Shown: positions 1 through 4,987 of the stretch, piece by piece
Layout: every line of letters begins with the position of its first letter
Numbering within the stretch: position 1 is the stretch's first letter
NCBI GenBank assembly: GCA_017882945.1
Contig: JADGON010000266.1
Span: 1-7,150, forward strand
DNA: 7,150 nucleotides
Direction of reading: 5' to 3'
Source of the DNA: Acidimicrobiia bacterium
Lineage (GTDB): Bacteria > Actinomycetota > Acidimicrobiia > IMCC26256 > JAENVU01
Made by a program: the position numbers and the translations under genes
The notes under the pieces: generated by a model
What the model was told of the DNA's origin: nothing
Database searches by the model: none
The model's input: only the letters and a program-made list of their open reading frames with translations

Positions 1-1589
1 TCGCGGCCGGGTTGGTCAAGGTCGTGTTTGCCACCGAGACGCTGTCGCTCGGCATCAACATGCCGGCGCGGTCCGTGGTCATCGAGAAGCTCTCCAAGTT
101 CACCGGGGAGCACCACGAGTTCCTGACCCCCGGGGAGTACACGCAGCTGACCGGCCGTGCGGGTCGCCGCGGGATCGACGAGGTCGGGTACGCGATCGTC
201 TGCTGGAGCCGGTTCGTCCCGTTCGACCAGGTCGCCGGCCTTGCCTCGCGCCGCACATACGCACTCACATCATCGTTTCGCCCGACCTACAACATGGCTG
301 CGAACCTCGTCGCGCGGTACCCGGCCGACGTCGCCCACCACCTGCTGAACCTCTCGTTCGCCCAGTACCGCGCCGACCGGGACGTCGTGGCGCTGGAGCG
401 CCAGCTGGAGCGGAACCGGGAGCTGCTGGAGCGCCAGCACGGCGCCGCGACCTGCGAGCGCGGGGATGTCGCGGACTACCGCGAGCTGCTTGCGGCCCGG
501 GACTCCGCGCGGCGCGATCCGGGTCGGGGCCGCAAGATCCTCGATGCCATCGACACGCTGCGGCCCGGTGACGTGCTCGCGGTTCGGCGCGGGGGAGGGC
601 GCGCGGTGGTCCTCAAGCACGAGGGCAGCCGCAGCGGGTCCCGCGTCCTCGCCCTCGGGTCGAGTCGGGACGTGTTCCGCCTCGGACCCGCGGACTTCGA
701 CGGCCCACCGCGGCCCATCGCCAACATCGAGCTGCCCAAGCCCTACGCCCCGCGCAGCTCGGCGTACCGGAAGGGCGTGGTCGAGGCGATGCGCTCGATC
801 AAGAGCAGCGAGCCCACCGGCCGGAACGCCGACCGGGCGGACGCGGATCGCTTGCGCGAGGACCGGGAGCAGCGGATCGCGCAGCATCCGGTGGCGTCCT
901 GTCCCGAGCTCTCGATCCACCTGCGTGCCGCGGGCGCCGTCGAGCGCCTCGAACGCGACGTCGCCCGGCTCGAACGGAGGGTGCGCAGCCGGAGCGAGAG
1001 CCTCGCCCGGCAGTTCGACCGGGTGCTGCGGGTCATCGAGTCGTGGGGCTATGTGGACGGCTGGGAGCTGACCGACGCGGGCCACCTCCTCGCCCGGCTG
1101 TACTCCGAGTGCGACCTGCTGCTCGCCGAGGCACTGCGGATCGGGCTGCTCGACGGGTTGACCGAGCCCGAGCTCGCCGCGTTCGCGAGCTGCTTCACCT
1201 ACGAGCGGCGGGGGCCCGAGGACGCGGGGCTGCCCCCGGTCCACTGGCCGAGCAGCCGGGTGGCCAAGCGGAGCCGGGAGCTCGAGCGCCTCTGGCGGGA
1301 CCTCAGCGCCAACGAGGACGACGCCGGGCTCCCCGAGACCCGGTCCCCGAATCCGGGGCTCGCGGCGGCCATGCACGCCTGGGCGACCGGAGACACGCTC
1401 ACCGAGGTGCTCGACGAGGACGAGGACCTCACCGGCGGCGACTTCGTGCGCCACGTGAAGCAGGTGATCGACCTGCTCCACCAGATCGGCGACGTCGCCC
1501 CCGCCCCCGAGACGGCCGAGGCGGCCCGCGGCGCGGCCCGAGCGTGCTTCCGCGGCGTCGTCGCCGCTTCGAGCCTCCTGCGCCCATGA
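1..1589 (+). CDS. helY: HelY-type Ski2/Mtr4-like RNA helicase, C-terminal part (5' end outside window)
   Basis: The reading frame is open from the first bases (codons in phase with base 3), so the start lies upstream and the TTG at 12 is not the true start. Counting that TTG codon as residue 1, helicase motif V lies at 6-22 (FATETLSLGINMPARSV) and motif VI at 45-56 (QLTGRAGRRGID), the second RecA domain of Ski2/Mtr4-like superfamily 2 helicases. A charged, arginine-rich middle region (about 120-335) follows, where Mtr4 relatives carry their insert. Residues about 345-523 match the DSHCT C-terminal domain, including GDFVR (476-480) and the Q-x-x-DLL-x-QI stretch just after it. The family unwinds RNA using ATP and is linked to RNA turnover; the bacterial role is poorly defined. 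The visible 525 residues are somewhat over half the usual length of about 900. The stop TGA at 1587-1589 overlaps an ATG at 1586. Identification is strong; the symbol is by family resemblance. Confidence 0.9.
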   Translation, partial: AAGLVKVVFATETLSLGINMPARSVVIEKLSKFTGEHHEFLTPGEYTQLTGRAGRRGIDEVGYAIVCWSRFVPFDQVAGLASRRTYALTSSFRPTYNMAANLVARYPADVAHHLLNLSFAQYRADRDVVALERQLERNRELLERQHGAATCERGDVADYRELLAARDSARRDPGRGRKILDAIDTLRPGDVLAVRRGGGRAVVLKHEGSRSGSRVLALGSSRDVFRLGPADFDGPPRPIANIELPKPYAPRSSAYRKGVVEAMRSIKSSEPTGRNADRADADRLREDREQRIAQHPVASCPELSIHLRAAGAVERLERDVARLERRVRSRSESLARQFDRVLRVIESWGYVDGWELTDAGHLLARLYSECDLLLAEALRIGLLDGLTEPELAAFASCFTYERRGPEDAGLPPVHWPSSRVAKRSRELERLWRDLSANEDDAGLPETRSPNPGLAAAMHAWATGDTLTEVLDEDEDLTGGDFVRHVKQVIDLLHQIGDVAPAPETAEAARGAARACFRGVVAASSLLRP

Positions 1590-1699
1590 GCCGTCTCCCA
1601 CCCCGAGCCGCGCCCCGGCCCGGCGAGGTCCCGCCGTCTGCTGCATCTCCGGCGGTGGAGGCCACATCTGCCACAGACAGACGGAGCCCGGAGGAGTGA
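1586..1699 (+). CDS. Possible 37-residue small ORF bridging helY and the lipid-kinase-like gene
   Basis: An ATG at 1586 overlaps the helY stop (ATGA). The frame runs 37 codons to a TGA at 1697-1699, which in turn overlaps the GTG start of the next gene (GTGA, 1696-1699). The predicted peptide is rich in proline, alanine, serine and arginine, with no hydrophobic segment, no cysteine and no family I recognise. No Shine-Dalgarno sequence precedes the ATG, so translation would depend on ribosomes finishing helY. The two four-base overlaps are what coupled genes look like and are the only real support. The composition is what random GC-rich sequence would give, so it may simply be a 106-base spacer. 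If it is translated, its main effect could be to carry ribosomes to the next start. Confidence 0.22.
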   Translation: MSRLPPRAAPRPGEVPPSAASPAVEATSATDRRSPEE

Positions 1700-2349
1700 T
1701 CAGGCCGGGCGAGGCTTGGGGGGAGCCGGTCACGGGGGCTCCGGACCTCGAGGTCAGCGGGGACGACGCGGACCTGGCTCGGATCCTGGACACCCATCAG
1801 GGGGCGCTCGTGCGGTTCCGCGCCTCGCCGGACTCGGATTTCGCCCGCGCGCTCGGGCTCTCGGCCACCGGCGAACCCACCGGGCTGGCGGCAACCGTCG
1901 ACGCCCTGACGGTGCAACCCGGCGGTCACGCGATCAACGCGGTGGTGCTCGGGGCGCCCCCGAGCCGGGTCCGTGCCACCACCCCGACCGCCCGGCTCCG
2001 GGTCCGGGTCAACGGGCGGGACCTCACCGCCGGTCGCGCGACCACCGTGGTCATCGCGAACGGCCAGTTCCTCGACGGCCTGGACGTCGTGCCCCGCGGC
2101 CACCCGGGCGACGGGCGGGTCGAGGTCCAGGTCTACGCGCTCCGTCGGGGCGAGCGCCGTGGCATGCGGGCCCGGCTCCCACAGGGGGTCCATCTCCCGC
2201 ATCCGCGCATCACCACCGTGACCGGGCGCGAGGTCGAGATCCATGTCGAAAGCGGCCGCCTGCCGCTCACGGTCGACGGCATCGCCCGCGGGGATGTCGC
2301 CGACCTGACCGTGAAAGTGATCCCCGGAGCGCTTCGTCTCGTGCTCTGA
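1696..2349 (+). CDS. Degenerate diacylglycerol/lipid kinase-like protein (YegS/DgkB C-terminal domain, catalytic motifs eroded)
   Basis: The 217 residues follow the second part of the DAGK/YegS/DgkB lipid kinase fold. The C-terminal beta-rich domain is recognisable: IANGQFLDG (120-128), the stretch ending GDGRVEVQVY (138-147), GVHLPHP (164-170), and DGIARG (194-199) where active kinases usually have DGE. The glycine-rich catalytic motif GGDGT appears as SGDDA (21-25), and the following GTGNDFARALGL-type loop as SPDSDFARALGL (44-55). The aspartate in each loop survives, but the glycines, threonine and asparagine that hold nucleotide are changed. About 60-80 residues that normally precede GGDGT, with the NPxSG motif, are absent. 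Family length is about 300. The GTG at 1696 is the first start in the frame; GGAGG at 1690-1694 sits only one base before it, so initiation may rely on coupling from upstream. I infer a lipid-binding or regulatory pseudo-kinase; catalytic activity looks unlikely. Confidence 0.72.
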   Translation: MIRPGEAWGEPVTGAPDLEVSGDDADLARILDTHQGALVRFRASPDSDFARALGLSATGEPTGLAATVDALTVQPGGHAINAVVLGAPPSRVRATTPTARLRVRVNGRDLTAGRATTVVIANGQFLDGLDVVPRGHPGDGRVEVQVYALRRGERRGMRARLPQGVHLPHPRITTVTGREVEIHVESGRLPLTVDGIARGDVADLTVKVIPGALRLVL

Positions 2350-2366
2350 GCCGGGCGCCGCCGCAT

Positions 2367-2386
2367 CCCCGCCCGATGGGCGCGGG
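2367..2386 (+). other. GC-rich hairpin between the lipid-kinase-like gene and thyX
   Basis: CCCCGCCC (2367-2374) pairs with GGGCG plus GGG (2378-2382 and 2384-2386), with one bulged C at 2383 and a GAT loop, giving an 8-bp stem. It begins 17 bases after the upstream stop and has no T-tract. It could end the helY cluster transcript or merely reflect base composition. Confidence 0.3.
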
Positions 2387-2391
2387 ACCAG

Positions 2392-2397
2392 TATCCT
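2392..2397 (+). promoter_or_regulatory. Candidate -10 box (TATCCT) for thyX, with a near-leaderless start
   Basis: TATCCT lies ten bases before the ATG at 2408. Transcription from it would start about 2404, leaving almost no leader. No Shine-Dalgarno sequence is present before this ATG, which fits leaderless translation, common in actinobacteria. No good -35 box is seen. A small inverted repeat, GGACC (2385-2389) and GGTCC (2402-2406), brackets the box and could be an operator half-site pair. Both calls are tentative. Confidence 0.35.
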
Positions 2398-2407
2398 CGG
2401 CGGTCCG

Positions 2408-4009
2408 ATGCAGTACGTGGCGGAGCACTTCACCTCGGACGAACAGGACATCCTCCGCCCGTACTTCACGAACATCGACGGCCCGGTGTTCGCCCTCGTG
2501 AACCTGCCCGAGGTCGTGAAGGGCGCGCTGTTCGCGCGGTACTCGCGCTCGGACAAGACGCTGCGCCGACTGTTCCTCGACGAGTTCGTCGGCACGCTCG
2601 ACATCACGGGCGACCTCACGATCGACGCAAGCGTCGGGCTCAAGCGCGCCGAAGAGCTCTACGACCGTATCTTCCTCGAGTACGGCGACGACTCCGTCGC
2701 GCAGCTCGGGGGAGTGCACCTCGCGTGCGAGCAGGCCTCCAACCTGTTGACGAAGGTGCTCGAGTGGGGCCGGCTCATGGCCTATCTCGAGCAGTCGACG
2801 CGCTACATCGCGTACGACAGCCGGCTCGGCGGTCGCTACCGGTACCTGCGTCCCCAGGAGGTGCTCGAGTCGCCGCTCGGCGTGCGCTACATCGGCGAGC
2901 TCGACGCGCTGTTCGCGAGCTACACCGACAGCCTCACGCGGATGCTCGAGTGGGCACGCGAGCGGTACCCGAAGGAACCGGGCGACTCGGACTTCGTGTA
3001 CAAGCAGACCATCAAGGCGAAGGCGTGTGACGCGGTACGCGGCATGCTTCCCGCGGCGACGCTCTCGAACGTCGGCATCTACGGCACCGGGCAGGGCTAC
3101 GAGCAGCTGCTGCTCCGCATGCGGGCCCATCCGCTGCCCGAGAGCCGCCAGTACGCAGACCTGATCCTCCACGAGCTGCGCAAGGTCGTGCCGTCGTTCC
3201 TGACCCGGGTCGACCGGCCCGAGCGGGGCGGTGCCTGGAGCCGCCACCTCGAGGAGACCCGGGACCACACGGCGGCCGTCGTGCACCGGATCTTCGCCGA
3301 CGAGGAGCCCGAGCCCCGGCCCGGAGTGGTGCTGACCGACTTCGACCCCGAGGGCGAGGACAAGGTGCTCGCGGCGATCTGCTACCCGAAGACGTCGCTG
3401 CCCGAGGACCAGATCCTGGCGCGCGTGCGCCGGCTCGCGACCGACGAGCGCGCCTCGCTGCTCGCGGCGTACGTGGGGGAGCGGACGAACCGTCGCCACA
3501 AGCCGGGTCGCGCGTTCGAACGCACGGACTACCGCTTCGACGTGCTCGCCGACTACGGCGCGTTTCGCGATCTGCAACGTCATCGAATGCTCACGATCGA
3601 GTGGCAACCGTTAACACCGAAGCACGGATACGAGGTGCCGGACTCCGTCGCCGAAGCGGGGGAGGCACCGGCGTTCGTGCAGGCGATGGAGCGCTCCGCC
3701 GCGCTCCACGGCGCGATGGCGTTCCGGTTTCCGGAGCAAGCATCCTACGCAGTGTCACTCGCGTACCGCCTGCGCTTCGTCATGCAGATGAACGCACGCG
3801 AGGCGATGCATCTCATCGAGCTGCGTACCACACCGCAAGGGCATCCGGCCTACCGACACGTCGCCCAGGAGATGCACCGGCTCATCGCGGAGGAAGCAGG
3901 ACACCGCGCGCTCGCGGCCGCGATGAGCTTCGCGGACCACGAGGTGTACGAGCTCGAGCGGCTCAGCTCCGAACGCGCCGCGGAGTCACGTCGCGCCGCG
4001 CGTTCGTGA
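2408..4009 (+). CDS. thyX: Tandem-repeat ThyX-family protein (flavin-dependent thymidylate synthase-like, two fused domains)
   Basis: This 533-residue protein holds two ThyX-like repeats, about 25-265 and 305-500; ordinary ThyX is about 220-250 residues and works as a homotetramer making dTMP from dUMP with FAD, NADPH and methylene-tetrahydrofolate. The ThyX signature RHR-x7-S-x-R is split. Repeat 1 has WGR at 120-122, then seven residues, then STRY at 130-133. Repeat 2 has RHR at 391-393, then seven residues, then PLT at 401-403. Repeat 1 also keeps an arginine in VRGMLP (R211), matching the dUMP-contacting Arg147 of Thermotoga ThyX, but lacks the FAD-binding N-x-R. Repeat 2 keeps N462-A-R464 and the following LIELR (R473). 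The protein is soluble with no signal peptide. ATG 2408 is the only sensible start. It stands alone, with gaps on both sides. Membership of the ThyX superfamily is clear; whether it makes thymidylate is unproven, so the symbol is provisional. Confidence 0.85.
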   Translation: MQYVAEHFTSDEQDILRPYFTNIDGPVFALVNLPEVVKGALFARYSRSDKTLRRLFLDEFVGTLDITGDLTIDASVGLKRAEELYDRIFLEYGDDSVAQLGGVHLACEQASNLLTKVLEWGRLMAYLEQSTRYIAYDSRLGGRYRYLRPQEVLESPLGVRYIGELDALFASYTDSLTRMLEWARERYPKEPGDSDFVYKQTIKAKACDAVRGMLPAATLSNVGIYGTGQGYEQLLLRMRAHPLPESRQYADLILHELRKVVPSFLTRVDRPERGGAWSRHLEETRDHTAAVVHRIFADEEPEPRPGVVLTDFDPEGEDKVLAAICYPKTSLPEDQILARVRRLATDERASLLAAYVGERTNRRHKPGRAFERTDYRFDVLADYGAFRDLQRHRMLTIEWQPLTPKHGYEVPDSVAEAGEAPAFVQAMERSAALHGAMAFRFPEQASYAVSLAYRLRFVMQMNAREAMHLIELRTTPQGHPAYRHVAQEMHRLIAEEAGHRALAAAMSFADHEVYELERLSSERAAESRRAARS

Positions 4010-4027
4010 CGGGCCCGCACAGCGCGT

Positions 4028-4043
4028 CACGAAGGGATTCGTG
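4028..4043 (+). terminator. Hairpin CACGAA-GGGA-TTCGTG just behind thyX
   Basis: A perfect 6-bp stem closed by a GGGA tetraloop (GNRA type) begins 18 bases after the thyX stop. It is followed by GCG and then an A-run (4046-4051), not a T-run, so it is not a classical intrinsic terminator on the + strand. It may protect the 3' end or assist termination. Confidence 0.35.
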
Positions 4044-4063
4044 CGAAAAAATTCTGGACCGTG

Positions 4064-4095
4064 TGACCTGCGCCGACGCGCGGCACCGCAGGTCA
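4064..4095 (+). terminator. 9-bp stem-loop, candidate thyX terminator
   Basis: TGACCTGCG (4064-4072) and CGCAGGTCA (4087-4095) are perfect inverted repeats with a 14-base loop, 54 bases after the thyX stop. No T-tract follows on the + strand. Read on the minus strand, a T-run (complement of 4046-4051) comes about 12 bases after the stem, which is too far for a standard terminator. GC-rich actinobacterial terminators often lack a T-run, so a role in ending thyX transcription is plausible. Confidence 0.4.
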
Positions 4096-4122
4096 GAGGA
4101 CCGCTCGCGCGACGTGAGGCGC

Positions 4123-4128
4123 TTGACA
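4123..4128 (+). promoter_or_regulatory. Consensus -35 box TTGACA with weak -10 partner
   Basis: TTGACA matches the housekeeping -35 consensus exactly. At 17-19 bases downstream only poor -10 candidates are present (GCTTCC, CTTCCT or TTCCTA around 4147-4153). If active, transcription would begin near 4160 and run into the structured element at 4200-4330. Confidence 0.3.
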
Positions 4129-4199
4129 GGAGTGGCCTCGGTCTGGCTTCCTACGCACTGCGTCTTCTGTCCGGGCGGACTTGACCTCTTCTGATCTTC

Positions 4200-4330
4200 G
4201 AAGTGGGTGGGCCCGCGCGACAGTCGGGGCTGGGGGTCCAGGAGACCAAGTAGAGAACGCTGGAATAACCCGTCGGCTCTGCCGGCCGGGCCAAACAGTG
4301 GCCCCAACGGTCTCCTGGACCCCGCACTTC
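4200..4330 (+). ncRNA. Candidate structured RNA with a perfect 15-bp closing stem (unassigned family)
   Basis: GGGGTCCAGGAGACC at 4233-4247 and its exact reverse complement at 4309-4323 form a 15-bp stem. Inside are an unpaired stretch (4248-4271), a hairpin GTCGGC-TCT-GCCGGC (4272-4286, one G-U pair) and a second hairpin GGGCC-AAACAGT-GGCCC (4288-4304). Outside, GAAGTG (4200-4205) pairs with CACTTC (4325-4330), and a bulged hairpin (4211-4230) sits on the 5' side. The nested layout suggests a folded RNA such as a riboswitch, regulatory RNA or 5' leader domain. It does not match cobalamin, TPP, FMN, 6S, tmRNA, SRP or RNase P landmarks that I can check by eye. A short transposon-derived inverted repeat is the main alternative. 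The strand is assumed from the flanking genes and the TTGACA box upstream; the fold works on either strand. Confidence 0.45.
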
Positions 4331-4405
4331 TCTCCACGCCGGCGCTCGCACGGCGGGATGGCACGCAACCGGGTGCCGGGTCGGCAGGGAATACCCGACG
4401 CCTGA
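4331..4405 (+). other. Non-coding stretch with three short hairpins before the DUF4193 promoter
   Basis: Short inverted repeats follow one another: CGCCG/CGGCG (4337-4341, 4351-4355), GGCAC/GTGCC (4360-4364, 4373-4377) and GTCGG/CCGAC (4380-4384, 4395-4399). Each stem is only 5 bp, which GC-rich DNA produces by chance, so singly they mean little. Together they extend the structured region from 4200 to the promoter. No gene is convincing anywhere from 4010 to 4507: the short open frames there lack ribosome sites and family features. Confidence 0.3.
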
Positions 4406-4421
4406 ACCGGGTTGGCCCGGT
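4406..4421 (+). promoter_or_regulatory. Palindrome ACCGGG-TTGG-CCCGGT over the presumed -35 region
   Basis: A perfect 6-bp inverted repeat with a 4-base centre ends 18 bases before the TATAGT box, so it covers the expected -35 position, where no good -35 hexamer is visible. That placement is typical of an operator or activator site for a dimeric regulator of the DUF4193-lnt operon. It could also form an RNA hairpin if transcription enters from upstream. Confidence 0.35.
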
Positions 4422-4439
4422 GCTCGAGACCCCCGGCGC

Positions 4440-4445
4440 TATAGT
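4440..4445 (+). promoter_or_regulatory. Candidate -10 box TATAGT for the DUF4193-lnt operon
   Basis: TATAGT is close to the TATAAT consensus and stands out in GC-rich surroundings. The start of transcription would be near 4452, giving a leader of about 55 bases before the ATG at 4508. A -35 box at normal spacing is not seen; TTGGCC at 4412-4417 is 22 bases away, too far. The promoter may therefore depend on an activator. Confidence 0.5.
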
Positions 4446-4455
4446 GCGCGCCCTC

Positions 4456-4498
4456 AAGCCCCGGGAACACGCAAGCCCCGGATCCCCCCGAACCCCGG
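4456..4498 (+). repeat. Three short direct repeats (AAGCCCCGG type) in the predicted leader
   Basis: AAGCCCCGG occurs at 4456-4464 and 4473-4481, exactly 17 bases apart. A variant, AACCCCGG, lies at 4491-4498 and runs into the ribosome binding site. They may be repeated binding sites in the leader or chance in C-rich DNA. Confidence 0.3.
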
Positions 4499-4502
4499 AA
4501 GA
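4497..4502 (+). promoter_or_regulatory. Ribosome binding site that selects ATG 4508
   Basis: GGAAGA is five bases before ATG 4508 but only two before the alternative GTG at 4505. The spacing favours ATG 4508 as the start of the DUF4193 protein. Confidence 0.55.
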
Positions 4503-4507
4503 CCGTG

Positions 4508-4987
4508 ATGGCCGACGACGACGAATTCGACGACGGGCCCGACCTCGAAGAGGAGGTCGATCTCGAAGATGACGACCTCGATCTCGAGGTCGACGTGGTT
4601 GCCGAGGTCGAGGTCGACGACGAGCTTCTCGAAGAAGAGGACCCTTTGAAGGTTGTCGCAGTACCGGCAGTCGGCACGCCCGCGCCGGTCGAGGAGAGCT
4701 CCGAAGAGGAAGACGACGACGTCGTCGACCTCGAAGAGGAGCTCCACCCCGACGACGTCGAAGAGCCTCTCGACGTGTTGCTCCACGAGCGGACCACGAG
4801 CGACCGCCTCGACGAGGAGGCCAACGACCTCGAAGACGACGAGCTCGAGCCCGACTCGTCCGGGGATGGCTCCACGCGGGTCGTCCCACGGCGCGACGAT
4901 GAGTTCCTGTGTCGGTCGTGCTTCCTCGTCAAACCGCTCAGCCAGCTCGCGCGGGGCGAGAAGGACCTCTGTCGCGACTGCGAGTGA
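4508..4987 (+). CDS. DUF4193 zinc-finger protein with long acidic N-terminus
   Basis: The C-terminal 35 residues match the actinobacterial DUF4193 family: a VVPRRDDEF-type lead-in (125-133), then CRSCFLVKPLSQLA (135-148) and CRDC (155-158). Cysteines 135, 138, 155 and 158 should bind one zinc ion. The function of the family is unknown; the CxxC pair spacing recalls small RNA-polymerase-associated zinc proteins, which is only an analogy. The N-terminal region is extremely acidic (27 of the first 45 residues are D or E), with a second acidic block at 62-118 split by a less acidic helix-like segment (about 86-106). At 159 residues it is longer than the roughly 100 I expect for the family, the excess being acidic low-complexity sequence. 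The gene lies first after the TATAGT promoter, and its stop overlaps the lnt start (GTGA), so the two are probably co-translated. The family call is confident, the role is not. Confidence 0.85.
   Translation: MADDDEFDDGPDLEEEVDLEDDDLDLEVDVVAEVEVDDELLEEEDPLKVVAVPAVGTPAPVEESSEEEDDDVVDLEEELHPDDVEEPLDVLLHERTTSDRLDEEANDLEDDELEPDSSGDGSTRVVPRRDDEFLCRSCFLVKPLSQLARGEKDLCRDCE

Noticed and set aside
1634..1684. CCGTCTG/CAGACGG inverted repeat in the gap after helY
   Set aside because: Only 7 bp with a 37-base loop; such pairs arise by chance, and there is no T-run or other sign of a terminator.
270..1793. 507-codon open frame on the minus strand
   Set aside because: It is antisense to helY, with glycine/arginine/proline-rich translation and no domain signal.
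2267..3607. 446-codon open frame on the minus strand
   Set aside because: It is antisense to the ThyX-family gene; long antisense frames are expected in GC-rich coding DNA, and the translation shows no family.
4238..4247. CCAGGAGACC resembles the B12 box of cobalamin riboswitches
   Set aside because: The other cobalamin riboswitch landmarks (GGTGCAA-type segment, CGCAAC region, GCCACTG in the right order and a TGCC after the box) are missing on both strands, and here the motif is simply one arm of the 15-bp inverted repeat.
4010..4507. Possible tRNA, tmRNA, SRP RNA or RNase P RNA in the intergenic region
   Set aside because: No T-loop GGTTCGA-type sequence, CCA end, SRP GGAAG tetraloop context or RNase P core landmarks could be found on either strand.
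4523..4850. Dense run of TCGA tetranucleotides that could be a DNA-level signal
   Set aside because: It follows from codons ending in TC (Leu, Val) or C followed by Asp/Glu codons in the acidic protein, so coding explains it.
4909..4983. N-terminal extension of lnt to an upstream start at 4909
   Set aside because: It would overlap the zinc-finger coding region by 79 bases and add 25 polar residues unlike any Lnt N-terminus. The GTG at 4984 gives a normal overlap and a protein starting just before the first membrane helix.
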